Assembly (NCBI GenBank): GCA_004010275.1
Contig: RBWT01000010.1
Location: forward strand, 1-64,000
Source of the DNA: Streptomyces huasconensis
GTDB lineage: Bacteria; Actinomycetota; Actinomycetes; Streptomycetales; Streptomycetaceae
Reading direction: 5' to 3'
Length of the DNA: 64,000 nucleotides
A program made the translations under genes and the position numbers. Position 1 is the stretch's first letter. Every line of letters begins with the position of its first letter. Below, piece by piece: positions 44,463-54,320 of the stretch. The notes beneath the pieces were generated by a model. That model was not told the origin of the DNA, did no database searches, and saw only the letters and a list, made by a program, of their open reading frames with translations.

Positions 44463-45659
44463 ATGAACACCGCTCGGATCGTGCCCGTATCGCCCGTATC
44501 GCCCGTCAGCGTCACCACCGGCGCGGTCGAACACAGCGTCGACTTCCTCCGTCCGCGGCTGCTGGCGACGGGGCACGACCGTGTGTCCCTGTACGCCGGT
44601 GTCCAGATCAACGGTGCTCCGCACCTGGGCACCAGCGTCATGCAGACCTCCGCGTTCCTGCTCGCGCGGACGGCCCGTGACAGGTTCGGCGTCGACGTGA
44701 CACTGCGGTTCGGCGCCCTGGACAACTCCGGCTGCGAGACACGGCGGTGCGCGCGGACGGGAACTCTCTACGAGCGCTCCTTCCACCATGCCTTGGGCAG
44801 CGAGCGCATAGAGGAATTGATCCGGACGTACTACGGAGGCTTCTTCGACGCCCTGTCCGCGGCCACGGGCGTCACCTACGAGATCGAGACCTACACCCGG
44901 CAGCAGAGCCGGCCGGAGTTCCGGCAGGAGTTCCTGGACTCGCTGAACCGGATGGACGCCCTGCGGTGGGTGCTCGCGCCGACACACGGTCAGGTGCCCC
45001 TGAGCCCTCCGTGCCCGCAGTGCGGCTGGGCGCAGAAACACGGCGAGCACACCGAGGTCCGCGCGGTGGGGCCGGACCGGGCCGAGCTGGCGGCGGTCTG
45101 CCTGGACCACGGCGACTACGTGGTGCGGGTGCGGGCCGACGAGAGTGACGGCGCGGACGGGGCGGTTGAGGCAGACAGGGGGGACGGGGCAGGCGAGGGA
45201 GGCGAGGGAGGCGGGGCTGAGGGGGCGTACCTGGGCTCGGGCACGCTCCACCGCAACCTCCTCAAGGAGCGTGTGGCCGCGCGGGAGGACGCGCTCGCCG
45301 TGGTGGTCAAGGGAGCCGACTGGGCCGCGGGGTGCCGCCTGCTCGACGAGGCGTTCCTCTGCTATCCGGGGGCGGCGCTCCCGGCGCGGCTGTTCACTCC
45401 CGTAGTGCTCTCGCCCTCCGGTGCCAAGCTCTCCAAATCGCTCATCCGTGCGGGGAGGGCGGAGGCGACGGCGGGCAGTGAGCCCTGGATGCTCGACGCG
45501 GGCGCCTGGCCCGGCACGGTCGAGGAGTACGCGCGCCTGCTCCTGGGCCTGGTCTCCCTGATGCTGTCCGAACCGTGCCACTTCGAGCGCGGCTACACCA
45601 CGCCCGAAGTGGCACGGCTCATCGACTCGGCCGGTCTTCGGCTCGGGGCACGGGTGTGA
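44463..45659 (+). CDS. Free-standing class I aminoacyl-tRNA-synthetase-like enzyme
   Basis: A 398-residue Rossmann-fold protein with both class I signatures: the HIGH equivalent in LYAGVQINGAPHLGTSVMQT (about residue 54) and the KMSKS equivalent in SPSGAKLSKSLIRAGR (about 322). A zinc-binding-like insertion CPQCGWAQKHGEH with a later CLDHGDY resembles class I lysyl- or methionyl-type enzymes. It is too short for a translational enzyme: no anticodon-binding domain follows the signature. Such truncated synthetases in natural-product clusters activate an amino acid as its adenylate to form an amide, ester or N-N bond. The Asp/Glu/Gly-rich loop at about 220-255 is low complexity. It ends 41 bases inside the convergent dioxygenase gene. 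Confidence 0.78.
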   Translation: MNTARIVPVSPVSPVSVTTGAVEHSVDFLRPRLLATGHDRVSLYAGVQINGAPHLGTSVMQTSAFLLARTARDRFGVDVTLRFGALDNSGCETRRCARTGTLYERSFHHALGSERIEELIRTYYGGFFDALSAATGVTYEIETYTRQQSRPEFRQEFLDSLNRMDALRWVLAPTHGQVPLSPPCPQCGWAQKHGEHTEVRAVGPDRAELAAVCLDHGDYVVRVRADESDGADGAVEADRGDGAGEGGEGGGAEGAYLGSGTLHRNLLKERVAAREDALAVVVKGADWAAGCRLLDEAFLCYPGAALPARLFTPVVLSPSGAKLSKSLIRAGRAEATAGSEPWMLDAGAWPGTVEEYARLLLGLVSLMLSEPCHFERGYTTPEVARLIDSAGLRLGARV

Positions 45660-46587
45660 AGGTCCGGTCGGCGAGATATCCAGGGCGGGCTTTCGGAGCC
45701 GCGTACGGCCTGGTCAGCCGGTTGTCGACGCTGTTGTAGACGACGAAGAGGTTCGTCCGGGGAAACGGTGAAACGTTTCCCCCCGAGGCGTGCAGGCAGT
45801 TGCAGTCGAACATGACGGCGGAGCCCGCCGCTCCGGTGAACTGCCGGATGCCGTGCCGTTCGGCCAGTGCCGCCACGGCGGTACGGTCGGCCGGTCCGGC
45901 CGGGAGGTTCTTCCCCAGCAGTGACAGCTTGTGATAGCCGGGAGGAGTCCGGCCGACCGAGGGCACGAAGGTCCGCTGCGACCCGGGAATGATCATCAGC
46001 GGGCCGTTGAACGGGAGGTTGTCGGTGAGGGCGACGGAGAAGCTCAGCGCGCGGGGCGCCGGCATGCCGTCCTCGGAGTGCCAGGTCTCGAAGTCCGAGT
46101 GCCAGCCGAACTTCGAGCCGTCGAAGGCGGCCTTGTAGTTGATCCTGCTCTGGTGGAGATAGACGTCCGAACCGAGGACCTGCCGGGCCCGGTCCGCGAG
46201 CCGACCGGAGTGGACCACGCGCTCGAAGACCGCACTGTGCCGGTGCACCTCGAAGACGGAACGGATCTCGTCGGAGTCCGGTTCCGCGACCACCCGCCCG
46301 GAGGAACGCAGTGCGGCATCGGTGGCCATACGTCGCATTTCCCGACGGCACTCGTCCACTTCGGCCGGGTCGAGGAGCGCGTCGAAGGCGAGGAAACCGT
46401 CCCGGTCGTACGCGGCCACCTCCTCGGCGGACAACGGGCCCCGCGTCGCGTCACCTCCGTCGCTCCACACCACTGGGTGGTGACGCCGGAAAGGCACCGA
46501 CGTGGTCACGGAACGAGTGGGATAGAGGTCGTCCGCACATTCGACAGATTCACTCACGCCGAGGCCCTCCCGCCTATTCGTGTTCAT
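45619..46587 (-). CDS. Ectoine-hydroxylase-like Fe(II)/2-oxoglutarate dioxygenase (PhyH family)
   Basis: A 322-residue non-heme iron dioxygenase. The EctD signature is nearly complete: FGWHSDFETWHSEDGMPAPR (iron ligands His and Asp, about residue 162), then ALSFSVALTDNLPFNGPLMI and IPGSQRTFVPSVG, with the distal histidine in CNCLHASGGN (about 266) and an arginine for 2-oxoglutarate in SPFPRTNLFVVYN. No ectABC genes are in the window, so hydroxylation of another cyclic or basic amino-acid-like compound is plausible. Its ATG overlaps the permease stop as ATGA, making it part of the importer operon. The first 50 residues are unlike EctD and a later start is possible. Confidence 0.85.
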   Translation of the reverse strand: MNTNRREGLGVSESVECADDLYPTRSVTTSVPFRRHHPVVWSDGGDATRGPLSAEEVAAYDRDGFLAFDALLDPAEVDECRREMRRMATDAALRSSGRVVAEPDSDEIRSVFEVHRHSAVFERVVHSGRLADRARQVLGSDVYLHQSRINYKAAFDGSKFGWHSDFETWHSEDGMPAPRALSFSVALTDNLPFNGPLMIIPGSQRTFVPSVGRTPPGYHKLSLLGKNLPAGPADRTAVAALAERHGIRQFTGAAGSAVMFDCNCLHASGGNVSPFPRTNLFVVYNSVDNRLTRPYAAPKARPGYLADRTFTPVPRAEDRPSR

Positions 46588-47516
46588 CTGCTTCCCATCG
46601 GCATCTTCGAGGAAACTCTCGGCAGACCGCGCCCGTCGAGTCCACGCCATTCCAGTGCCGTAAGGCGGCGGGCCGCCCAGGAAAGCAGGAGGCAGGTGAT
46701 GATGTACAGCGAACCGACCACGCAGAGAACGGGGAGGTAGGGATAGCCGTGCGGAGTGGCCGTGTTCTGCGCCAGGAGCTTTCCCGCATAGAGGAGTTCC
46801 TCGTACATGATGAAGAAACCGAGCGACGTATCCTTCAGCGTCACCACCATTTGGCTGATTATGCTCGGTAACATGGTCCGCACCGCCTGCGGCATGACCA
46901 CCGCTGTCATCACCTGTGTCTTGCGCATCCCCAGCGCGTATCCCGCCTCGAACTGCCCCTTGGGAACGGCGCCGACCCCCGCCCGCAGGATCTCCGCCTG
47001 CGCCGCGCCGTTGTACAGGGAGATTCCGACGACCAGGGCCCACAGTGTGGGGCTCGCGAAATTCGTCGCCGCCCATTCACCCGGGCTTCCGAGGTTTTCC
47101 CGTAGAAAGCCGGCGGCAGCCGTGACAGCGGTGCGCAGCAGGTCGGTGGCGTACAGGGCGAAGACCGTGATGATCACCGGTACCGCGCGGAAGAACTCCA
47201 CCAGCGCCCCGGCCGGGCGGCGCAGGAGGCCGTGCGTCGAGAGGCGTCCCGCAGCGAACAGGAAACCCAGCAGCAAGGAGAGCACCACTGCCAGGACGAA
47301 CGCCTTGACGGTGTCCACCATGCCGGTGAGGATGCGCAGCTGCACGCCGCGGTATTCGAACGCCTCCCACATCCGCGCGTCGAACTGCCCGGCGTCCTTG
47401 AACCGGAGGAGGGCCCAGCAGAGCGCGCCACCGGTCACCGCCGCCACCAGGACCGTGTACCAGACGTGGCGGCGGCGGGCGCGAGGGCCCGGGGCCTCGA
47501 ACAAGGTGGATCTCAT
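46584..47516 (-). CDS. Polar amino acid ABC importer permease
   Basis: A 310-residue His/Glu/Gln/Arg/opine-type permease, GluD-like: VWYTVLVAAVTGGALCWALL, a first helix block with ILTGMVDTVKAFVLAVVLSL, FFRAVPVIITVFALYATDLL, and the ATPase-contact loop EILRAGVGAVPKGQFEAGYA with LGMRKTQVMTAVVMPQAVRT. Its start and stop both overlap neighbours as ATGA, so permease 1, permease 2 and the dioxygenase are translated in a chain. The operon has no ATP-binding subunit. Confidence 0.9.
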   Translation of the reverse strand: MRSTLFEAPGPRARRRHVWYTVLVAAVTGGALCWALLRFKDAGQFDARMWEAFEYRGVQLRILTGMVDTVKAFVLAVVLSLLLGFLFAAGRLSTHGLLRRPAGALVEFFRAVPVIITVFALYATDLLRTAVTAAAGFLRENLGSPGEWAATNFASPTLWALVVGISLYNGAAQAEILRAGVGAVPKGQFEAGYALGMRKTQVMTAVVMPQAVRTMLPSIISQMVVTLKDTSLGFFIMYEELLYAGKLLAQNTATPHGYPYLPVLCVVGSLYIITCLLLSWAARRLTALEWRGLDGRGLPRVSSKMPMGSR

Positions 47517-48160
47517 CGCGGCACCGCCAGCCGACGCTCCAGCAAACGGAATCCGGCACTGATCACCGCGATCAGCACCACATAGGCGGCGGCCACCCAC
47601 AGGAAGACGACCGCCACCGCGTAACCGCGCTCCACCAGGGTCTTCTCGGTGCTGAACAGCTCGTAGACGCTGAAGCCGCCGGCGAGCGCGGAGTTCTTGA
47701 CCAGAGTGATCACGGCGTTGCCCAGCGGGGGGACCGCCGCCCGCCCCGCCTGGGGGAAGACGATCAGGGCCGCCGTCTGCGCGGTGGACATGCCGAGGCT
47801 GCGGGCGGCTTCCGCCTGCCCCGTCTCCACGGTGTTGACGCCGGAGCGCAGTGCCTCACAGACGAACGCCGACGCGTAACCCCCCATCACCAGGACGGCC
47901 AGCGTGAAGTAGCCGGCTCCGGTGAGGCCCAGCATGGGCAGCCCGAGCGTCACGCCGAAGAAGAGGACGGTGAGCGGGGTGTTGCAGAGCACCGTCACCA
48001 CCGTTGCCCCCAGGCCCCGGCACAGCGGCACCGGGCTGATCCGGAAGGAGACGAGCAGCATCCCCAGGGCGAAGGCGAGCAGCGTGCTCAGGCACATGAG
48101 TTGGACGGTGCCCACGAAACCCCGCCAGAAGAGACCGGCGTTGTCGGTCAACACCTCCAT
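47513..48160 (-). CDS. Polar amino acid ABC importer permease
   Basis: A 215-residue permease, GluC-like, partner of the next one: FWRGFVGTVQLMCLSTLLAF, ATVVTVLCNTPLTVLFFGVT, and the conserved cytoplasmic loop ALRSGVNTVETGQAEAARSL with GMSTAQTAALIVFPQAGRAA. ATG at 48160 follows GGAGG with six-base spacing; the frame is open further upstream but without similarity. It lies 73 bases after the binding-protein stop and overlaps the next permease by four bases. Confidence 0.9.
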   Translation of the reverse strand: MEVLTDNAGLFWRGFVGTVQLMCLSTLLAFALGMLLVSFRISPVPLCRGLGATVVTVLCNTPLTVLFFGVTLGLPMLGLTGAGYFTLAVLVMGGYASAFVCEALRSGVNTVETGQAEAARSLGMSTAQTAALIVFPQAGRAAVPPLGNAVITLVKNSALAGGFSVYELFSTEKTLVERGYAVAVVFLWVAAAYVVLIAVISAGFRLLERRLAVPR

Positions 48161-48233
48161 GGGCGCCTCCAGGCTGACGGGGCCGCGACGGTGTGCGGCC
48201 CGAAGGATGCCGTGGACGGACGGACCTCGCTGA

Positions 48234-49160
48234 TCAGTACCGCCGCACCGGTGATGGCGCCGGGGCCGGCGCGCCGGAACGGCCGAGTGTGGCGCGGTAG
48301 GCCCTGAGCCAGTTGCCGTTGCGGACGTGGTGTTCGAGCGCGTCATTGACGGCGTCGCGCAGGACCGCGTCCCGCCGGGCCAGTCCCACCCCGTAGGGCT
48401 CCGCCGAGAACGGGCGGCCGAGCACGCGCAGACGTCCCTGGTTCTGTGCCGCGTACCCCTTCAGGATCGTGTCGTCGGCGGTGACGGCGTCCACCACGTT
48501 CATGACGAGATCCTGCACGCAGTGCGCGTAACTGTCGTGGGATACGACGGTCGTCCCGAACTCCGGTCGGCTGATCCGCTGGAACGGGGTGGACCCGGTC
48601 ACCGTGCAGACTTTCTTGCCGCGCAGGTCTCGTGGGCCGCGGATACTGCGGTTCCCCTTGTCGACCAGGAGATCCTGTCCGCCCAGATAGTAAGGACCCG
48701 CGAAAGATACCTGCTTCTTCCGTTCATCATTGATCGTATAGGCGCCCACGAACAGGTCGACGTCCCCCTTGGATATCGATATCTCACGTACCTGTGGAGC
48801 CACCGTCTTCCACTCGATGGCGTCCGGGCCGTATCCCAAATACGCCGCGATCATTTTCGCGATCTCTACATCGAATCCCGAACGCTGTCCCGTCACCGGG
48901 TCCTCGAACCCCATGAACGGGTGGTCGGACTTCACGCCAATGGTTATGGTGTCCCTCGTGAGGGCACGGGAGTAGCCTTTTGAGCCGATGGCGTGGGCGC
49001 CTTTTCGGACGGGGTACTCGAGGCCGGGCGTGGCGGCCGTCAGCGCTCCGACGCTCCCGGGAACACTTCCTTCTCTGCCGCACCCGCTCAGAACGCACCC
49101 GCCCAGCACAAGAGATGACAGCAGCACCAGAGAACTCAGGCGACGAAACCGTGGGCGCAC
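48234..49160 (-). CDS. Amino-acid-binding lipoprotein of the ABC importer
   Basis: A 308-residue extracytoplasmic solute-binding protein of the glutamate/glutamine type. The signal peptide (RRLSSLVLLSSLVLGGC) ends in a lipobox (LGGC, or LSGC four residues later). The mature domain carries DTITIGVKSDHPFMGFEDPV, GQRSGFDVEIAKMIAAYLGY, VDLFVGAYTINDERKKQVSF and VCTVTGSTPFQRI, all typical of GluB-like receptors. GTG at 49160 is chosen because GAGGAGGGAAG precedes it. It heads an operon with two permeases and a dioxygenase. The ligand may be glutamate, which the SbnA-like step would need, or the cluster product; this is inference. Confidence 0.9.
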   Translation of the reverse strand: MRPRFRRLSSLVLLSSLVLGGCVLSGCGREGSVPGSVGALTAATPGLEYPVRKGAHAIGSKGYSRALTRDTITIGVKSDHPFMGFEDPVTGQRSGFDVEIAKMIAAYLGYGPDAIEWKTVAPQVREISISKGDVDLFVGAYTINDERKKQVSFAGPYYLGGQDLLVDKGNRSIRGPRDLRGKKVCTVTGSTPFQRISRPEFGTTVVSHDSYAHCVQDLVMNVVDAVTADDTILKGYAAQNQGRLRVLGRPFSAEPYGVGLARRDAVLRDAVNDALEHHVRNGNWLRAYRATLGRSGAPAPAPSPVRRY

Positions 49161-49386
49161 CTTCCCTCCTCGGGAAAGGGGTGTCCCGCACAGTTTAGCG
49201 AGACGGCTGCGCCGCGCTACCGGGCGGCGTTCCGGAATGGCCGGGAAAGGACCAGCGGGCGCCGGAGAAAGACCAATTCCGGCCACCCGTGTGGGCCCTG
49301 CGCCAGCCGTTCATACGTCGACCGGTCGTGGCCCGCCCTCCACACCTCGTGGCGGGCGGGCCCGCCGGCGGAGGTCCCGTCCGGGG

Positions 49387-49688
49387 CTAGTCGACGGAGA
49401 CGGAGGAGCCGTACATGACGGCCCGGCCGCCGGGCGCCAACCAGCCCTCGGACTGACCGGAGCAGGCGCTGTTCGGGTAGATGCGCACCGTCTTATCCGT
49501 GTTGTTGACGATGGAGACGAAGGAGCCGTTCGACGGGTAGCAGCGCGCGGGTTGGTGTGGGAAACGCCGTTGACGATCAGGGTGCCCGTGGCCGCGCCGT
49601 TGCGGTCGGCGGCCGCTGCGGGAACAGCGCCGGGGCAGAGGGCGGCGATGGTCAGTGTGACGCCGAGGGCGGCGAGGAAGGTGCGCAC
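49387..49688 (-). CDS. Small secreted protein of unknown function (one frameshift)
   Basis: About 100 residues: a clear signal peptide (MRTFLAALGVTLTIAALCPG, cleavage after AVPAAAA) and a mature part with GTLIVNGVSHTNP, then, after a break near 49541, CYPSNGSFVSIVNNTDKTVR and IYPNSACSGQSEGWLAPGGR. Two cysteines in the mature chain may form a disulfide. It looks like the small secreted proteins common in Streptomyces whose function is unknown. GAGAGGATCAC precedes the GTG at 49688. The 226 bases to the binding-protein gene hold its promoter and nothing else I can name. Confidence 0.72.
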
Positions 49689-49817
49689 AGAGTGATCCTC
49701 TCGGTTCGTGTTTCTGTGCGACTGATCCCCGGTTGTCCGATTCCCTTTGCTTGCCCCACCGCGTCTTCACCCGAGTGGATCTCCCGAGCGGACGCCGCCC
49801 GGACACGCGACGCGCTG

Positions 49818-49877
49818 TAGAATGGGGAAACAGCACTTGACCTGCAAAAACGCAGGCAGGGAGCCTATGTTTGGGGA
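49818..49877 (+). promoter_or_regulatory. panD leader: -10 box, short hairpin and ribosome binding site
   Basis: TAGAAT at 49818-49823 is a good -10 hexamer with no clear -35. Downstream, CCTGC-AAAAAC-GCAGG (49841-49856) forms a five-base-pair hairpin in the leader, 29 bases before the panD start, and GGGGAG at 49873-49878 is the ribosome binding site. The hairpin could influence translation but is short. Confidence 0.4.
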
Positions 49878-49885
49878 GTATCTCG

Positions 49886-50301
49886 ATGATGCGCACCATG
49901 TTCAAGTCCAAGATTCACCGCGCCACCGTGACGCAGGCCGACCTCCACTACGTGGGGTCCGTCACCATCGACGCGGACCTTCTCGACGCCGCCGACCTCC
50001 TGCCCGGTGAGCTGGTCCACATCGTCGACGTCACCAACGGCGCCCGCCTGGAGACCTACACCATCGAGGGGCGGCGCGGGAGCGGGGTCATCGGGATCAA
50101 CGGCGCGGCCGCGCACCTTGTCCACCCCGGCGATAAAGTGATCATCATCAGCTACGCCCAGGTCGAGGACGCCGAGCGCGGGCGCTGCGGCCGCGGGTCG
50201 TGCACGTCGACGAGGCCAATCAGGTGGTGGCCCTCGGTGACGATCCGGCCGAGGCCGTGCCGGGAGATCCGGAGACGGCGCGGAACCCGCTGAGCGTCTG
50301 A
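49886..50301 (+). CDS. panD: Aspartate 1-decarboxylase PanD (one frameshift)
   Basis: About 138 residues, the normal size. This pyruvoyl enzyme makes beta-alanine from aspartate for pantothenate. Family sequence: [20 protein letters not shown] then [20 protein letters not shown], where the Gly-Ser bond is the self-cleavage site that generates the pyruvoyl group; later [20 protein letters not shown] and [21 protein letters not shown] break near 50180 separates the end, [20 protein letters not shown]. An essential biosynthetic gene of this kind is unlikely to be broken, so the frameshift argues for sequence error. Starts at 49886 and 49889 are both possible. Confidence 0.92.
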
Positions 50302-50386
50302 GTCCGGATCGTTCCGAGTGGTTGAGGAACTGAGCGGGGCGGCCGTGTCCCGCGTCCCCGACCGGCGTCCAGTGCGAGGAGAGTCG

Positions 50387-50763
50387 ATGAGCGTGGAGAT
50401 CCGTGACGATCGGGCCCGGGGAGTGCTCGAAGCGGTCGACGGGGGTGAGGTCGTCGGGCACATCTCGTACTTCACCCTCGACGTGCCCGGCACCGAGTCC
50501 GACGACGTGCCCGGCGGCGCGGCGAGACCGCGCTCGTGCCGGTGCACACGGAAGTGGCGTCCGCCCATGAGGGGCAGGGCATCGCGGGGCGGCTCACCGA
50601 GGAGCTGTACGCCATCGCCGGCCGGGAAGGCGCCGCGGTCGCGCCGCTGTGCTCGTACGTCGTGAAGTGGGCCGAGCGTCACCCCGAGCAGGCTCCCGCC
50701 GCCTCGGACGGGTTGATGCGGGCTGCCCTGGACAAGGTCCGGACGGACCCGACGGCGTGGTGA
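50387..50763 (+). CDS. Small GNAT acetyltransferase, YjdJ-like (one frameshift)
   Basis: About 125 residues: EIRDDRARGVLEAVDGGEVV, GHISYFTLDVPGTES, a break near 50520, then LVPVHTEVASAHEGQGIAGR (acetyl-CoA loop) and CSYVVKWAERHPE. The HTEVxxxxxGQGIxxRL and P-x-C-x-Y/F-V motifs identify the minimal GNAT group related to human NATD1. GCGAGGAGAG precedes the ATG at 50387. The stop overlaps the racemase-like start as GTGA, so both are coupled. It may be in one transcript with panD, 85 bases upstream. Confidence 0.82.
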
Positions 50764-51404
50764 CCCTGGGGCTGCTGCACACGTCGCCCGTGCATGTGCC
50801 CGTCTTCGACGGTCTGCGGGACGCCCATCACCCGGGGCTCGCGCTGCGGCACCATGTCCACGAGTCCCTGTTGGAGCGGGCCGGGCGGGAGGGACCGGAG
50901 GCGGTCGCTCCCGCGGTGCGGGACGCCCTGGCGGAGGCTGTGAGGGAGGGGGCGGAAGCCGTTCTGTGCACCTGCTCCAGCATCGGCGCGGTCGCCGAGG
51001 CCCTCGGCCCACAGGTGGGCGTACCCGTCCTGCGGGTCGACCGGCCCATGGCGGCCGCGGCCGTCGCCGCCGGCCCCGCGCGTCGTCGTGCTCGCCACGT
51101 CGAGTCGACCCTGGCGCCGACGTGGCGCTGGTCGAGGAGGAGGCGCGCACGGCGGGCGTGATGTCGTCGTGCGGGCGTCGTGGTCGACGGGGCGTGGGCG
51201 CGCTTCCAGGCGGGGGATGCGCGGGGATACGCGGAGACCGTCGCGGAGGCGATCTCCGAGGTGCGGGACGCCGACGCGGTCGTGCTGGCACAGGCCTCCA
51301 TGGCGTCGGCGTCGGAGTTGGCCCCCGACGTGTCGGTACCGGTGTTCGCCAGCCCCCGGGTAGGACTCGCGGCGGCCGCGGCCTCGGTGCCAAGGCCTCG
51401 GTGA
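50760..51404 (+). CDS. Aspartate/glutamate racemase-superfamily protein (two compensating frameshifts)
   Basis: About 214 residues. VTLGLLHTSPVHVPVFDGLR opens a Rossmann-like half-domain; the first catalytic cysteine is probably in EAVLCTCSSIGAVAEALGPQ. Two shifts between about 51078 and 51175 are required, giving LATVESTLAPTVALVEEEAR, after which AISEVRDADAVVLAQASMAS and VPVFASPRVGLAAAA continue in the first frame. The second catalytic cysteine of classical racemases is replaced here (AQASM), as in related maleate-isomerase or lyase-like proteins, so the reaction is uncertain. It begins within the GNAT stop codon. Confidence 0.7.
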
Positions 51405-51575
51405 CAGGGCCGGTCACTGCGGCGGCCCCCACCCCCCTGCTCCAAGCGAAGCCCGGCAGCCGTCGCCCGCCTGCGCCTTCGGCCGGGCGAGGGGTGGCGA
51501 AGGGTGTCAGGCTTGGGGCCGGAGGTGTCGGGTAGGCGGGGGAGAAGCCGACGAACCACTGGCTGGAGGATCGCA

Positions 51576-51767
51576 ATGACCCATCCGTTCCCTGACCCCG
51601 TACCGCCGGGGCCGCCGTCTCCGGGGCCGGACAGGCCCTTCCCCGACCCGGAGCCCGTGCCCCGGCCGGAGCCCCGGCCCGCACCGGAGCCGTCGCCGTC
51701 CCCGATCCCCACGCCGCCGGGACCCGAACCGGCGCCGCCTGCGCCCCAGCCGGGGCCCCTGTCCTGA
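51576..51767 (+). CDS. 63-residue proline-rich peptide
   Basis: Nearly half the residues are proline in irregular P-x-P steps with Asp, Glu and Arg: MTHPFPDPVPPGPPSPGPDR, then PFPDPEPVPRPEPRPAPEPS. TGGAGGATCGCA gives an ideal ribosome binding site before the ATG at 51576, and a strong terminator hairpin follows at 51820, so a translated monocistronic gene is likely. There is no signal peptide or known domain. It would form a polyproline-II rod; function unknown. Confidence 0.6.
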   Translation: MTHPFPDPVPPGPPSPGPDRPFPDPEPVPRPEPRPAPEPSPSPIPTPPGPEPAPPAPQPGPLS

Positions 51768-51819
51768 TACGTACGCCCCCTCCGCAGGACACGTACGCCA
51801 CCGCAGGACACGCACGCCA

Positions 51820-51855
51820 CCACAGGGGCGGGACCGACCGGTCCCGCCCCTGTGG
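51820..51855. terminator. Perfect 16-base-pair hairpin
   Basis: CCACAGGGGCGGGACC (51820-51835) and GGTCCCGCCCCTGTGG (51840-51855) are exact inverses around the loop GACC. It ends the transcript of the proline-rich peptide gene and insulates the esterase gene starting at 51935. Confidence 0.85.
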
Positions 51856-51934
51856 CATGCGGGCAGCCCTGCCGAGTGGGAGAGGACTGGCATAGCGTGA
51901 GGCTCCGACGCCCTGCACGAAGGAGGAGCCGCCT

Positions 51935-54304
<2,370 letters not shown>

Positions 54305-54320
54305 GGCACCCGGCACCCGT

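Noticed and set aside
45619..46587. Annotation as ectoine hydroxylase ectD
   Set aside because: The signature fits the family, but no ectoine synthesis genes are nearby, the N-terminus differs, and the gene sits in an amino-acid importer operon, so only EctD-like is justified.
37328..49160. Assignment of the cluster to alanosine, viomycin-type or staphyloferrin pathways
   Set aside because: Diaminopropionate genes are shared with those pathways, but the NRPS or siderophore synthetase genes that define viomycin and staphyloferrin are absent, and I cannot confirm the remaining alanosine gene set from memory.
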